Of a stretch of 64,000 bases of DNA, positions 22,901 through 34,788 are shown piece after piece (position 1 is the first letter of the stretch; each line of letters begins with the position of its first letter). The notes beneath the pieces are model-generated. The model had not been told where the DNA came from. It did not search any database and worked only from the letters and a program-made list of their open reading frames with translations. A program made the translations under genes and the position numbers. Source of the stretch: Prochilodus magdalenae. Taxonomy: Eukaryota > Chordata > Actinopteri > Characiformes > Prochilodontidae. The DNA is taken from positions 489,501 to 553,500 of the forward strand of contig JAMWET010005005.1 in the NCBI GenBank assembly GCA_024036415.1. The letters are read 5' to 3'.

Positions 22901-25552
22901 AGCGGAGTGATTGCTTGTCTGTGCAGAAGAAGTCAATTTAACTGATTACAGATCACACAGTTTTTGGCCAAGAGTATCAAGAAGAAGGTAAGAAGGAAAA
23001 ATGGGGAATAAAGACAGAGGTGTATGGCAGTGTGAGAGAAGAGTGTGTGTGCATGAGGTGCACTGTGTCTGGGTTAAATCAAGAGAATCCCTGGGTATGT
23101 GATGACATCATGGTCAGTTCTGGTGCTCTTGCTGGATCTGCGAAGGATTCATTCTGTCTGTGCCCGCCTTGGCAACCTGTGTCCAATTACACGCACAGGC
23201 ACACACACAGACAAACACAGTGAAAGTATAAACGCATGTCCTGCTCCTCATTGGCCTGGGTCACACATGATCTGCTTCCAGAGCTGGGACTTTGACTTCC
23301 TGACTCATTACACATTCGATACCTGTACAATCAAGATTCCTTCGACTCGCCGTCAGTACATCAACAGTTTATACAGTGAAGTGTGTGTGTGTGTGTGTGT
23401 GTATGTGTGTGAGACAGAGATAGAGAGATCTGAACACTCATGTCTCCCTCTGAGTTTGTATAGTTGGAACCAGAATCGCTGTCAGCTCAGTACACTTTCT
23501 CACACACTCCCTGATTTATTACCACTGTCAGAAAAATGAAATGATGACTTAATTTAGTTAGAAATAGCTAAGTAGTCCAACAACAGGCAATGAATAGGAA
23601 ATACATACTCAGTGAATTTAATAAGGTCACATGTAAGTAATTACAGTACATTTAGATGAACTGGGTTGATTGTTTCTATGCAATAAGTTTGCCCAGCTGT
23701 CACAGACACACGCTCAGCAGTAGCTGAGAGCAAGGCAAGGAAAGGTAGGCCTTTGACACCAGGATCCAGTGGGAAAGATGCTGACAGTTTCCTTTTGAGG
23801 GCTGTGCGCTCTTTATTCCTCCTCACTAAACTTTATTTAAAAACGCGGTTCGGGGAAGATCTGGGCTGCTGAAAGAGGGGAAGCAGCCCCACCAGCCTTT
23901 TTACCAGGACCATTTATCTCTCTCTGTCTCTAAGCTTTTCCCTCTCGCCCTTTCTCATCTTCACTCTCTTTGAGTCCATTACTAGGTAGCTCATGAGTTT
24001 CCATTTGCCTACAGTAAATAGACTGTCAGTGGGCTTCGGCAGGAAATAAATTTGTTGGACGGTCGTTTTCCCCTAGAAGCTGCGCCTTTAAAGCCTAAAA
24101 CCACACGGCTTGACTTCTTCCCGTCTATGTAATGACTGCAGACGCGCCTGTGTTATGCTAGATGAGTGTGATGGGTTGATAAGGCCCTCCTGCATGGATT
24201 CACATGTTGCCGTTTCCTAGCTGATTCCTACGGAGCATGATGTTCCTGGTATCTTACCTTTTTCAGAGTTAAGTACACTTCATGATTGTGGCGCAGACAA
24301 GAAGCAAAAATCTTTTGGGTTATAAGGAGAACGTCTCTCGCAAGACAAGCCTTGCCATGTCCGTCTCATTTATGTGTTTTTCATTCCCCTTCTCTGTCTC
24401 TCTCTGTCTCTCTCACGCTCTCACTCTCTCATAAGTATGAAGATAGCTCTCTTTAATAGAGCGCCCTGGGCCTGATTGAAAACATGCTAGTTGTGTAGAT
24501 CACTGTAAATTGGAACCACACTACGAGGCAGGTTGTTTATACCTTTTATGATTAGGGTCTACACTCCACAGCCGTGATGATGTTAGCAACAGAGCCCTGT
24601 GTAAGGGCCACTCCCACACCACACCCCTATAATAGCATTTTATGACATTTCTGATGTTTGTGTAAAGTCTGGAAAGATGCACGTAGGAACACAAACACAC
24701 ACACACACACTATGAACACACACATGCAGTTTCAACTGTAAAAGCCATTGAGCTCTGGAGAACGTACAGACTGTTCTGCAGCTTGTGCCATATGGCCTAC
24801 CGCTTGGGCCTAGAGGATCTCTACAGGTACACTCTGTATCCTTTAAAATGAATACAATGTAAATGCCCTCCACAGACTTCAGTGGTCTGATTTTGTACTA
24901 TTTTTATTCCTGGACATATACTTCATCATAGCCCAATGATTAAAACAGAATAATGATGGGGGGCATGCAGTCAATACAGCTTTGAAAAGTATTTTTTTGC
25001 AGTGGAATTATGATACAACATAACTAAAAATAGAGTGTAACAGCTTTCGTTGGAGAGTATATAAATTAAAAAAAAGAGTTTTATTCTGTTTTATTGTAAT
25101 ATAAAGAGATTAGTTTAATATATACATTCATACAGCTCATATCTAGAAACTAAGCTGCAGATACAGTCTGTTGTGAAGTGGCTGTTGGTTTACATATGTG
25201 AAAGAAATATATTCTTTATTGTCCATCCGAAAACCTGTATCTCCATTTTTATTGATTTGTACATATACACTATTAAATAGTCAGTAACAAAAGCAGCATA
25301 TTTAGTTGTCCTGGATAATAGAAAGGCCATGTTAAAAGGAGTTATAAATTATGGTACACAAATAACTTGCAGGACACATTTAGCATCAAGGCCTGTAATG
25401 ATGCAGTAAGCAAAACTTTTTTTAGCTCTCTCTCTCCCTCTCTCTGTTTCTCTCTCTCTCTTACTGCGTCTGTGTACTTTTTTGCTCTATACGCATCAGC
25501 TCGGCCTTTTGCCCTCTCTGCTACCCCACTAAACAGCACAATGAGATCAACC
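22901..25552. other. Intronic DNA, no exon recognised
   Basis: Holds GT/CA runs near 23382-23409 and 24693-24711 and a possible conserved stretch near 23985-24130. No frame or element end could be supported. Confidence 0.4.
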
Positions 25553-25593
<41 letters not shown>

Positions 25594-25595
25594 AC
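25553..25595. repeat. (CA)n microsatellite
   Basis: About 20 CA units with one AAAC interruption near the end. Confidence 0.95.
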
Positions 25596-26142
25596 TGTAA
25601 CCTTATCCACCCTCTCTTTCATCTTTCTCTGTGTTACAACGTCAGTGTGTGTTTCCATGTGCATGTGTGTGTGAAAGAGCTGGGTGTTTCTTCAAGCATG
25701 TTCACATGTTGTTGTACTCATCATCATATGTATCTGTGTCAGCGCATCTCTGTTTGTATATGTGTGTGTGTGTTTGTGTCAAGGCGGTGTGTGTTTTTAA
25801 AAACACACCTTTTTTTAAAACCTTTTTCTGAAGACACTCGGGCACTGCTTCATTACAGGCTAATGTCTCACCAGATTGTTCCGGATAATTCAAGCAAAAT
25901 TAAATGAATAAGGGAAACAAAGAGGAGAGCACAGTGAATGCTTTATTGCCCGGCTTTGAAGGTAGCAGCCACTGACAACCATCAGCTCTGTGTGTGTCTC
26001 AGATAACAAATCAGAAACGTAACGCAGAGAGAGAAAGGAGAGAACCAGAGAGAGAGTATGGAGAAAGGTGGGGGTGAAAGGATGTGTGTTCATCTTGGTC
26101 ACTTCAAACGGGCAAACAGGAGTTCTGTTGTGCTGTCTTTAT

Positions 26143-26143
26143 T

Positions 26144-26182
<39 letters not shown>
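26143..26182. repeat. (GT)n microsatellite
   Basis: About 19 uninterrupted GT units. Confidence 0.95.
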
Positions 26183-26185
<3 letters not shown>

Positions 26186-26443
26186 CACATGTGTATGTGT
26201 GCCTGTAAGTAAGTATGGCAGGACTGAACATGTTGAGAAAGTGGAAGTGTGTTATCTCATATTATTAACTCTTTGATCCCTCTGCTTGTTATTTAGTTTT
26301 CAATCCTGAAGGGTCTATAACATAAAAGCCTGACTTTACTTACCGTTTAACTTTTCAATTAGAAGCAGCGCCCAAAAAAACATAAAATCAAAAGAGGATT
26401 TGTATTTTATGCCCAGAAACATATTTATTCAAGTTCAAATAAC

Positions 26444-26541
26444 TAATATTATATTATATTATATTATATTATATTATATTATATTATATAATATTATATT
26501 ATATTATATTATATTATATTATATTATATTATATTATATTA
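26444..26541. repeat. (ATATT)n pentanucleotide satellite
   Basis: About 19 copies of a five-base unit (TATTA/ATATT) with one ATAAT phase break near 26485. Confidence 0.97.
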
Positions 26542-27400
26542 GCATTGGCATTAGCATATGTTTCAAACAGTTACCTATTCAGTACAGCAGTTTAGTTCCG
26601 CATGTTCATGCTGAGGGTTGTTTCAACCCTGACTATATTCCAGAGTGTGAAATCACAACATGGGAGGGTAAAAATGAATAAAGACTCTCTTTATGACATA
26701 CAACACATACAACATGAGGAAAATGAAACATGACACTTATTAAATAGTGTATACTATTGTATATTACTGGTAACAAATAGGTGTGAAAAAACGTGTGTGA
26801 TATGTGGTTACAAGAAAGAGATACTGAAGTGTGGATACATGTATGGTGCACATAACTGAACTAGTAGTTCTGTGAGAACTACAGATCTGTTATTCTTATA
26901 TTAATCTAAGCATCCAAATATGATGCCATCAAGTTATAACAACATCTGATTGCCAAATGAAAGATATGAATCCTTATGAAGCTGTGCTCAAACCCATTTT
27001 ACTGTGAATAAAATGCACTGCATTAATTTTGCTTGTAACACTTGGAGGGATTTTTGTAATAGCTCAACACAGCTGGTTAAAAACACACTGAAGAAGAGAC
27101 CACTGTAATATCTAGCCTGTGCTCTCCTCTCCATGCAGTCCAGGAGCTTTCCCAAGGTGCCTCAGCGTGAGATTGGAGTGTGAGCGATGGCAGACCTGCT
27201 TGACCTCCCGGTCCTGCCAGGCCTTGTGGGTAATGGATGGGTCAGGGGCTTTTTTTGATGTTTTATTGAAAGATCACTGCGGCTGTCCCGACTTTCGCCC
27301 GCCTGTAAATCAGGGTCCTCTGTGGCAGGCTGGAGCTACGGAGCATGCTTTATGTCAGGCATCAGCCCCCAACGGCCATCACTCTACTACCCTATCTATT

Positions 27401-27402
<2 letters not shown>
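26542..27402. other. Intronic DNA, no exon recognised
   Basis: Mostly A/T-rich to 27110. The segment 27119-27400 is more G/C-rich with an open frame that runs into the (CT)n repeat and resembles no protein. Confidence 0.4.

Positions 27403-27447
<45 letters not shown>
27403..27447. repeat. (CT)n microsatellite
   Basis: About 20 CT units with one TTTC interruption. Confidence 0.93.
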
Positions 27448-27448
<1 letters not shown>

Positions 27449-27621
27449 CCCGCCTCTATCTCTGTCTTTATCTCTCTGTCCGTCTCTAACTACAGGCTGA
27501 AACAGATTCAATTCAGTTCAGTTAAATTCATATTAATTCAGATATGCCTTAATCATCCCTGCAGATAAATGTTTAGATGGCAGAAAAATGTATATATTCA
27601 TAGTAAATACATGCATTCTTA

Positions 27622-27704
27622 ATAAATAAATAAATAAACAAATAAATAAATAAATAAATAAAAATGAATGAATGAATGAATGAATGAATGAATGAATGAA
27701 TGAA
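27622..27704. repeat. Adjacent (AAAT)n and (AATG)n microsatellites
   Basis: Roughly ten AAAT units (one AACA variant) followed directly by nine to ten GAAT units. Confidence 0.95.
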
Positions 27705-27715
27705 AGCTAAACATG

Positions 27716-27812
27716 TGTGAAATCCATAATAATCTAATATACATAGGACAGTCCAGTCTATGGGATAGACATAGACTGTCCTATGTATATTACACTATTA
27801 TAGATTTCATAC
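27716..27812. repeat. Long hairpin-forming inverted repeat
   Basis: A perfect 19-bp inner stem (27735-27753 with 27774-27792) extends outward, with a few mismatches, to arms of about 38 bp around a 20-base spacer. It could be a tiny foldback element or a transcribed hairpin. Confidence 0.85.
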
Positions 27813-28194
27813 AGGCCTGTGTGTTTAGGATACCTTTATTAATTTAATGTCCAGTAAGTATGAACGAAGACAGAGTAATACACTGAACTAAAATAATAAA
27901 TAAACATTCTTCCTATCTTTCGGGGGCCTAGCTCTCAGTTTTCCAAAGGGGTTTGCAACAGAAGTTCCTTCAGAGTTTAGTTTTAGATATTGGTTATATT
28001 TTCTTCATCTGCAACTTCTTATTTGAGCAATCCCAATTACAAATTTACACACATCAGTACATATAATCTGACTCCACATGGGACGCGTGTAGTCGCTTTT
28101 TTTTGAAAATTGCATCATGACTGCTGCACATCCTGTCAGACCCACAGTGTTTTGTTGTGTTCTGTTCTTGAAGGATGGACAAAAAAGTGAATAT

Positions 28195-28289
28195 ATATAG
28201 ATCTGTGTGTGTGTGTGTGTTTGTGTGTCCAGGTAAAAGTTAGCCTATGGTCCGGTTCAGCAGACTAAAGCCCCTTCATTCTTACTTAG

Positions 28290-28358
<69 letters not shown>

Positions 28359-28417
28359 CAGGTAAAAGTTAGCCTATGGTCCGGTTCAGCAGACTGAAGT
28401 CACTTCACTCTTACTTT
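28195..28417 (+). repeat. Local direct duplication linked by (GT)n
   Basis: A 58-bp block starting AGGTAAAAGTTAGCCTATGG occurs at 28231-28288 and again at 28360-28417 with about five differences. Each copy is preceded by a GT microsatellite (the larger at 28293-28358). The period is 129 bp. Confidence 0.9.
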
Positions 28418-28769
28418 GCTGTGTCCGAACTGCCGAGGCAGCACAAACCAGCTTTTTCCCCGGCTGCTCACGCTCAGTGCAGCTGTTAATGAGTGAGTTG
28501 ATGTAGTTGAACGTTTAGTTAATAAATATGTCAGACTTTTACCGCTCTCTTCCCTATCGTCTTCCCTCCCTCCCTTCTTCCCTCGTCTCTGTCTCTCACT
28601 TTCTCAGGGCTTGCAGAGAAATTGCAATTAGTTTTAGATTTACGCTACGATGACAGACAGTGGTATATAAATAGAGGTTAAACACACAATTTACATATTA
28701 ATTTCATGATTCATTTAATCAATGATTTATGTGGATATAGATTGCTTTTAATCCACCTCTCCGAGGCAC

Positions 28770-28770
<1 letters not shown>

Positions 28771-28821
<51 letters not shown>
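28771..28821. repeat. (CT)n microsatellite
   Basis: About 24 uninterrupted CT units. Confidence 0.96.
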
Positions 28822-28823
<2 letters not shown>

Positions 28824-29809
28824 CTCTCTCTCCTCTGCTCTTCACCAAGCATGACAGAATGGAGTGTCGCGTTGAAGCGCTCGCTCCCTTGCTCCTTCCT
28901 TCCCTCCCTCCTTCCCTGTTTTTTCTATCTCTCTCTCTCCCTCAGCTGTTCAGTGGCTCGGAGAGGAATGCGAGCTGAGGGGCTCCAAACGGCACTCCTA
29001 ATTGGTTTAATTTTTCAGTGCGTGCACCGATCCTGACACTCGTTTACTGCGTCCCGCCATATCTCCTCTCACTCCACAATCTCTCTCTCTCTGTTCTCCC
29101 CCTCGGGTTTCCCTCTCCCTCTCTTCCTCCATTAATAATGGGGTAATAATCGGGCTGGTTAAAGGCATGGTAATGAGAGCAGTGGTAATAGTGATTGGTG
29201 GCGGCGCTCGGGTATTCATAACAGATCTCTCATATGGAGTACTGTAATTGAGGCGTGATTGAGACGCATTCTCTCCTCTTCCACGCCTGCCGGAGGGACC
29301 GAGGAGAGAAGCGCACCAGGGAGCCCACCAGAAGGGCTTAGCAGTGGAGTTCGGGACAGCTACCCCTCCTATGGTGTCATTTTAATGTAGAATTCTTCTG
29401 GCTTAACATGTCAGCAAAGCAGATCTGATGGTTTTACTGTGAAGCTCCCTCTGAGAAATAGGCCTATTGGACAGAGGTCATTAACAGGCATATGACTTTG
29501 GTGTTGCAGTGTGTTTGATGTTCTGTAATGATTGGCATAATAAACATTCAGGAATATTTATACATCTGGACTGACTGGAAAATCGGTGGGACAACCTGAA
29601 ACAACCAGTAAACCGCCAGGGAAGGCATCCACTAAATCTGGACCAACTGACCAGTTGTTTGATGCAAGGGGGTCACACAGTGTTATGAAGAATATTTATT
29701 ACATGTTATTAGGAATATTTTAGGACTCTGTTTTTATGGTTATATAAATACACACAATATTTTTTCTTCATTTTACTGTCTAAAACATGTACTTCTTTTT
29801 TGTGATTTA
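28822..29809. other. Intronic DNA with a possible regulatory stretch
   Basis: The segment 29125-29265 has repeated TAATAATG, GGTAATAAT and TAATTG motifs in repeat-free sequence and may be regulatory. No exon is seen. Confidence 0.35.
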
Positions 29810-29970
29810 AACTTTTATACATAATTTGAAAACAGCAGTTGCTGTTTACACTGTGTGATTTCTTGGTGAATTGACCAACAGATATGTCTGGATCCATTGA
29901 TTTACATTGTAATTAAATTTTTTTGCCCTTTCCTGTAAAGCTGCGATTTTGGAGATACACGCTTTCTGTT
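29810..29970 (+). repeat. Dispersed repeat family R1, copy 1
   Basis: Shares the ordered blocks ACTTTTAT, CAGCAG-TGCTGTTTACACTGTG, GACCAACAGA, TCCATTGA-TTACATT and TTTTTGCCCT-TCCTGT with copies at 41691-41866, 45725-45930 and 49050-49190. There is no coding capacity. Confidence 0.8.
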
Positions 29971-30270
29971 GAGCAGCGACAATTTGGCACAAGTGTAGTG
30001 TGTTATTTCTATAAATAATTTTGGATGGTGTTATATACAGCTTAACATATATATGTCACATATATATGGTGTGTATGTATATGTGTGGTTATGGCATATT
30101 AGGACACCAGCTGTAGTCGCGGGGCGGGGGTAAAAAATGGTAATTGAGTATTTTATCCGAGGTTTCCTCCAAACAGACTTTTTGTACGAGTCGTAAATGA
30201 AGATTAAAGCTCGTGTTGGCAGAGAAGGAACAAATTGGAATGATTTATTAGCACTGACATCAATATGTCA

Positions 30271-30960
30271 CTGCAGGGGGAGAGTGGAAAAATCGGAAGG
30301 AGAGAGAGAGAGAGAGAAGGAAAGGGGGGTGGGTGGTGGGAGAGAGAGAGGTAGGGTGGAGCGGAATGGGAAGGTGGGAGATAGCGAGAGAGAGACAGAA
30401 CACGACCGGCGACACTGAGATTGTTGGACTCTAGCGCGCGGAGGGTGGTAGTGAGCGAAGGAGACGGAGCTTTAATAGAAGAGTTTGCGGAGGGAGGCAC
30501 GACGGTGAGATGTCTAGTGAAAGTGGGGTGGGTTTGGTCTGGGAGAGAGAGGTAGGTGCTGGACCGTGAGATAGTAGACGGGATCGACTGCTCATACTGC
30601 CATTGAGGGGGAAGGTGGAAATGAATGACGAGGAGACGCGTAGGCGCTGGAATCGGCTAGATTGGCGAGAGAGTTGAAGAAGAGAGAAGGAAGGTGTACG
30701 TGAATTTGAGCAATGCGCGCTATCGTAATTGGGGAGGGCCTGGAAGGTCTGGGGGGGGGGTGGGTGAACTAGACGTTCTACCCTAACAGGTTAATTGAGG
30801 TGCAGATGTGTGTCGAGAGACGGGACATACTCACAGAGATCGTGGGGGAGTTGGCGAGGAGACTGGATATGCCTGCTTGGTATGTCAGGAGAGAGAAGGG
30901 TTAGGGTTTGGTGCAGAGGAACACATGTTATATGAGAGGGTGGTAATGGGTGAGGAGCTA
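30271..30960 (+). other. Purine-rich, C-poor intronic block
   Basis: The plus strand is strongly G/A-rich, with GAGAGA runs and GGTGGG clusters but few C. CpG is retained in parts. No exon is recognised, and the short frames are low-complexity. Confidence 0.6.
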
Positions 30961-31099
30961 TTGCTGCTCATCCTGCGGAAGGTAAATAATGGGCTTTAAT
31001 TATTTGCTGGCGGAGCTGTTGAAAGCCTGGGCCGATACTGTCACCGGGACGCCACAGCTGCTATGACGTGTGGCTGGGAATGTTAAAGGTGATAATGGA

Positions 31100-31140
31100 G
31101 GAGTGTGTGTGTGTGTGTGTGTTTGTGTGTTTGTGTGTGA
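31100..31140. repeat. (GT)n microsatellite
   Basis: About 18 GT units with two TTTG interruptions. Confidence 0.9.
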
Positions 31141-31959
31141 GGAGCACTCAGGAGCATATCTCAAGGTGCTTGGGTGTGTGAATGATGGCGTGTGCGAGTG
31201 TGTGTGTACGTGTTATCAGCCCCTGATAAAGACACAGCACAGACAAGAGACAGGTAATTGGTCTGTGTTAACCTCACTGCCCTCCCCATCCATTTTAAAG
31301 TGGGCCTCTGGGCCGTAGACTAGACTCCAATCATCAATAATCCATCTATCAGCTCAGCATAATCAATAAACTGATCAAAGATTGAACCTCTGCAGCAGAT
31401 GTGTGTACTTAACGCTTGAGCCGTATGATATGACATCCATCTGTATCAGGAAATACAGAGAAAGGCAAATGCCAAATTACATTCATACCAACCAAGCTGC
31501 TCTCTCGCTGCACATAGTGAGGATTCTGGCCAGACAGCTGAACAATTCAGAATCATTTTCTTTAGGAACTGCTTATGTGTGTGCTTTCTTTACAGTATGT
31601 CAACACTTATTTGAATTACTAAAGCACAAATCCTTTTAGCCTAATCTCAGTGAACAGGCATGCGGTCTTATATTAGAAGACATCACATCTCCCTGTATGA
31701 ATACTGAAACACCCTGTATCAGTCAGAGCTGCTCTCTGAGCAGCGCAGGACCAGAAATTAGAAGGCGCAGAAAGCTTTAAGGAAACTGGTCACACATAGT
31801 TCTGTCCTGTGATCCATTGTCATCTCATTTTGCAGTCTGGGCTACTTTATTAGAAACCCACAGTACAGTACTGTATTTACTCTATTTCAGTGTTCTGGTC
31901 CACATTTTACCCTAAGCAGTAAGGACTATTCCTGCCTTAAAGGAGTGTCAGAAGTATTG
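31141..31959. other. Intronic DNA, no exon recognised
   Basis: Ordinary mixed sequence. The longest frame (31382-31639) starts at a non-ATG codon and matches no family known to me. Confidence 0.4.
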
Positions 31960-32045
31960 TCAAGTCAAGTCAAATTTATTTATATAGCGCTTTCAAGCCC
32001 CTAAGACTCAAAAGTAAACCCATCCTTCTCAGGTCCACACCAGAG
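31960..32045 (+). repeat. Fragment of a common fish retroposon tail
   Basis: The sequence CAAGTCAAGTCAAATTTATT followed by TATATAGCGCTTTCAA is the signature of a very common fish interspersed repeat, here as a short fragment. Confidence 0.7.
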
Positions 32046-32594
32046 ACCAAGGCAAGCACAAAACGGATCAGAATATACAAAAATATGCAATATTGAACGG
32101 GACAACTGTGAGTTACTGTTAGATAGAAGACTACGATTAAAATATGTTAGGAATAATAGGAGAATTGTTGACTATTTCGTGAGGTGGAGGAAGAAATTAG
32201 CTTGATTAGCCTGTGATTGTCTATTAGAAGGTGTGGACTTATGAACACCTGCACAGTATTTACCAGTGGGAAAATGGGCCCTGTGTTTCCAAGTTGGAGG
32301 TATGTCAACAACAAAGCACCTTTAGCCGATGACAGTTGTATTGTACACTGGCTGTGTCGTCTGCTAGTATCATCCACACACCAAAATACAAATGTAAGCA
32401 CATGTTATATGGAGGGTCTAACTAGATTAAACCTTGCACATCATCCTCTGTAGTAATTCTAAAGCAGTAATGGAACATAAACAGAATCTTTAGTGAAAGA
32501 AAAACAAATGTAAATGAAAATGCCTCTGTCTTGTTTTCAATTAAAAGCACTTGAACATAAATCAAGCCTGACTAACAACCTCCACAGTCTAGTC

Positions 32595-33385
32595 AGCTTC
32601 TTGTTTAAATAAAAAAGTGAACAGACAAATAGGAAGTATAAAACACAAATTTTACTACCCATTTCAGAAACACGTAAATAGATTAATGACACAAATAAAA
32701 TATAAATATTAAAACACTTGAAGGCCACACTTGAAGGACACATGCTACTGGATTCTCGTGTCCTCTAAGTTGTTAGTTTAGTATTAGCTACTTTTTTAAG
32801 TAGCAGAAATCAGCATTCTGATAATCTGTCTCAGGCTCAGAATGATTAGCTTGTGTGTCTCAGCTCTGAAAACAGTGTGTCGCTACACTAATAGCAGGAT
32901 TTCAGATTCTGGCCTCAGTGTACATGGGAATATATTGCTTTAGACAAATGCTCTTTTATTGCTCAGGGCAGAACTGCACTTAGCAAAGCAGGTAGTGGAC
33001 TGTGTTATTTTCTGGTCAGAATCGGAAGGTAACTGGTCAGCCTAAGTGTGTCCAGTATTTGGTTTTCAGGTGGAGCTGATTTAATGTTGGCTTTGCCATC
33101 AACAAAGCAATGGTCAGCTTCTTGTTTAAATTTTCACTTTCTGTCTTAAATGGTGCAGCAGTTCTTTTCTGGCAGCTGCACCATTTAAGGTGGAACAGGA
33201 AAATTCCAACAAGACCACATGTGGCCAAATGTCAAAGCTGAATAAAAAAAGTGAACAGACAAATGGGAAGTATAAAACACAAATTTTACTGCCCATTTCA
33301 GAAAAAAACTGGAAGGTTGACTGAAACACGTTAAATACTGTAGATTAATGACACAAATAAAATATAAATACAATTTTTGACAGAA
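32595..33385 (+). repeat. Diverged direct duplication with an internal hairpin in the second copy
   Basis: The block 32595-32715 (TCAGCTTCTTGTTTAAAT...AAGTGAACAGACAAAT...TAATGACACAAATAAAATA) recurs at 33115-33370. In the second copy the block is split by about 110 bases that contain a perfect 15-bp inverted repeat (33145-33159 with 33175-33189). Confidence 0.85.
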
Positions 33386-33840
33386 ATCAAAAAGTAACTG
33401 CTGGGTTTTGTCCACAAGGTAGGTTGACATCATTAAGTGGCTGGTGAAATATTTACTTAGTTACTTTATAAGCGACGTCGGATGACTTACAGTCCAGGCT
33501 ACCACTTAAAAATGAGGCTGCCCTTATAAACAGGGTTTTTTTAATGTGTGCTGGAAAAATGCAAAATAAGATCAGTAAACATCTAAGCCTTATCACTATA
33601 AATCTGTGTTTTTTTGTTAGACTAACAACAGCTCACACCTTCCCTTCTTATTGATGTATTATAACTGCTTATTAAGAATTTTAAGATGTTTATGACCTAG
33701 TTAATTTTAACAAATTTTTATCCATTCATTAACCTTTATGTGGTTGTCTTGTTCTAAAGTGTTACCCAATTCAGTAGTATACTGTGTACATGCCGTGTAC
33801 AGTACATATACTGTGACCAGCAGCTGCTTGTATGCATATA

Positions 33841-34768
33841 CAGTGAGGAAAATAAGTATTTGAACACTCATCTTAGGTGCATGTCCACTGTGAGAGACAT
33901 AATCTAAAAAATAAAATCCGGAAATCACTATGTATGATTTTTTTATAATTTTTTGTGTGTTACTGCTGCAAATAAGTATTTGAACACCTTTAAAAATCAA
34001 TGTTAATATTTGGCACAGTAGCCTTTGTTTGCAATTGCAGAGATCCTGTAGTTTTTTACCAGGTTTGCACACACTGCAGCAGGGATTTTGGCCCATTCCT
34101 CCACACAGATCCCCTCCAGATCAGCCAGGTTTCTGGGCTGTCGCTGAGAAACACAGAGTTTGAGCTCCCTCCAAAGATTTTCTATAGGGTTTAGGTGTGG
34201 AGACTGGCTAGGCAACACCAGAACCTTGATATGCTTCTTACTGAGACACTCCTTGGTTATCCTGGCTGTGTGCTTTGGGTCATTGTCATGTTGGAAGACC
34301 AAGCCACGACCCATCTTCAATGCTCTAACTGAGGGAAGGCCTTTTGGAGGTCAACAATTTTGTCTCTGGTGTCTTTGGACAGCTCTTTGGTCTTAGCCAT
34401 GTTAGTAGTTGGAGTCTTACTGATTGTGTGGGGTGGACAGGTGTCTTTATGCAGCTAACGACCTCAAACAGGTGCTTCTAATTTAGAATAATAAGTGGAG
34501 TGTAGGTGGAGTTTTTAGAGGCGGACTAACAGGTCTTTGAGGGCCAGAATTTTTGCTGATTGGCAGGTGTTCATATACTTATTTGCAGCAGTAACACACA
34601 AATAAAGTATTAAAAAATCATACATTGTGATTCCCGGATTTTATTTTTTAGATTGTCTCTCACAGTGGACATGCACCTAAGATTTTGAAAATTTCAGACC
34701 CCTCTATGATTTCTAAGTGGGAGAACTTGCAAAGTCGCAGGATGTTCAAATACTTATTTTCCTCACTG
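33841..34768 (-). mobile_element. Internally deleted Tc1/mariner element
   Basis: The inverted ends read CAGTGAGGAAAATAAGTATT at 33841 and its complement ending at 34768, flanked by TA (33839-33840 and 34769-34770). At 928 bp it is about 650 bp shorter than a full Tc1 element, and most of the transposase gene is missing. The right TA runs directly into a short (TA)n tract. Confidence 0.93.
34003..34400 (-). pseudogene. Tc1 transposase remnant with a large internal deletion
   Basis: The N-terminal codons from an ATG at 34400 ([20 protein letters not shown]) join, after about 27 codons and a stop, to the C-terminal third of the enzyme in another frame. That part reads [25 protein letters not shown] and ends in KGYCAKY. 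The first catalytic Asp region and most of the DNA-binding domain are deleted. It is non-functional by itself. Confidence 0.93.
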
Positions 34769-34788
34769 TATATATATATATATATATA

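Noticed and set aside
31430..31480. Coding-like KYRERQMPN resembling the small RKRQMTRKQ segment of DACH2
   Set aside because: Only a few residues agree, the surrounding frame is unrelated, and clean splice sites in the right phase are missing.
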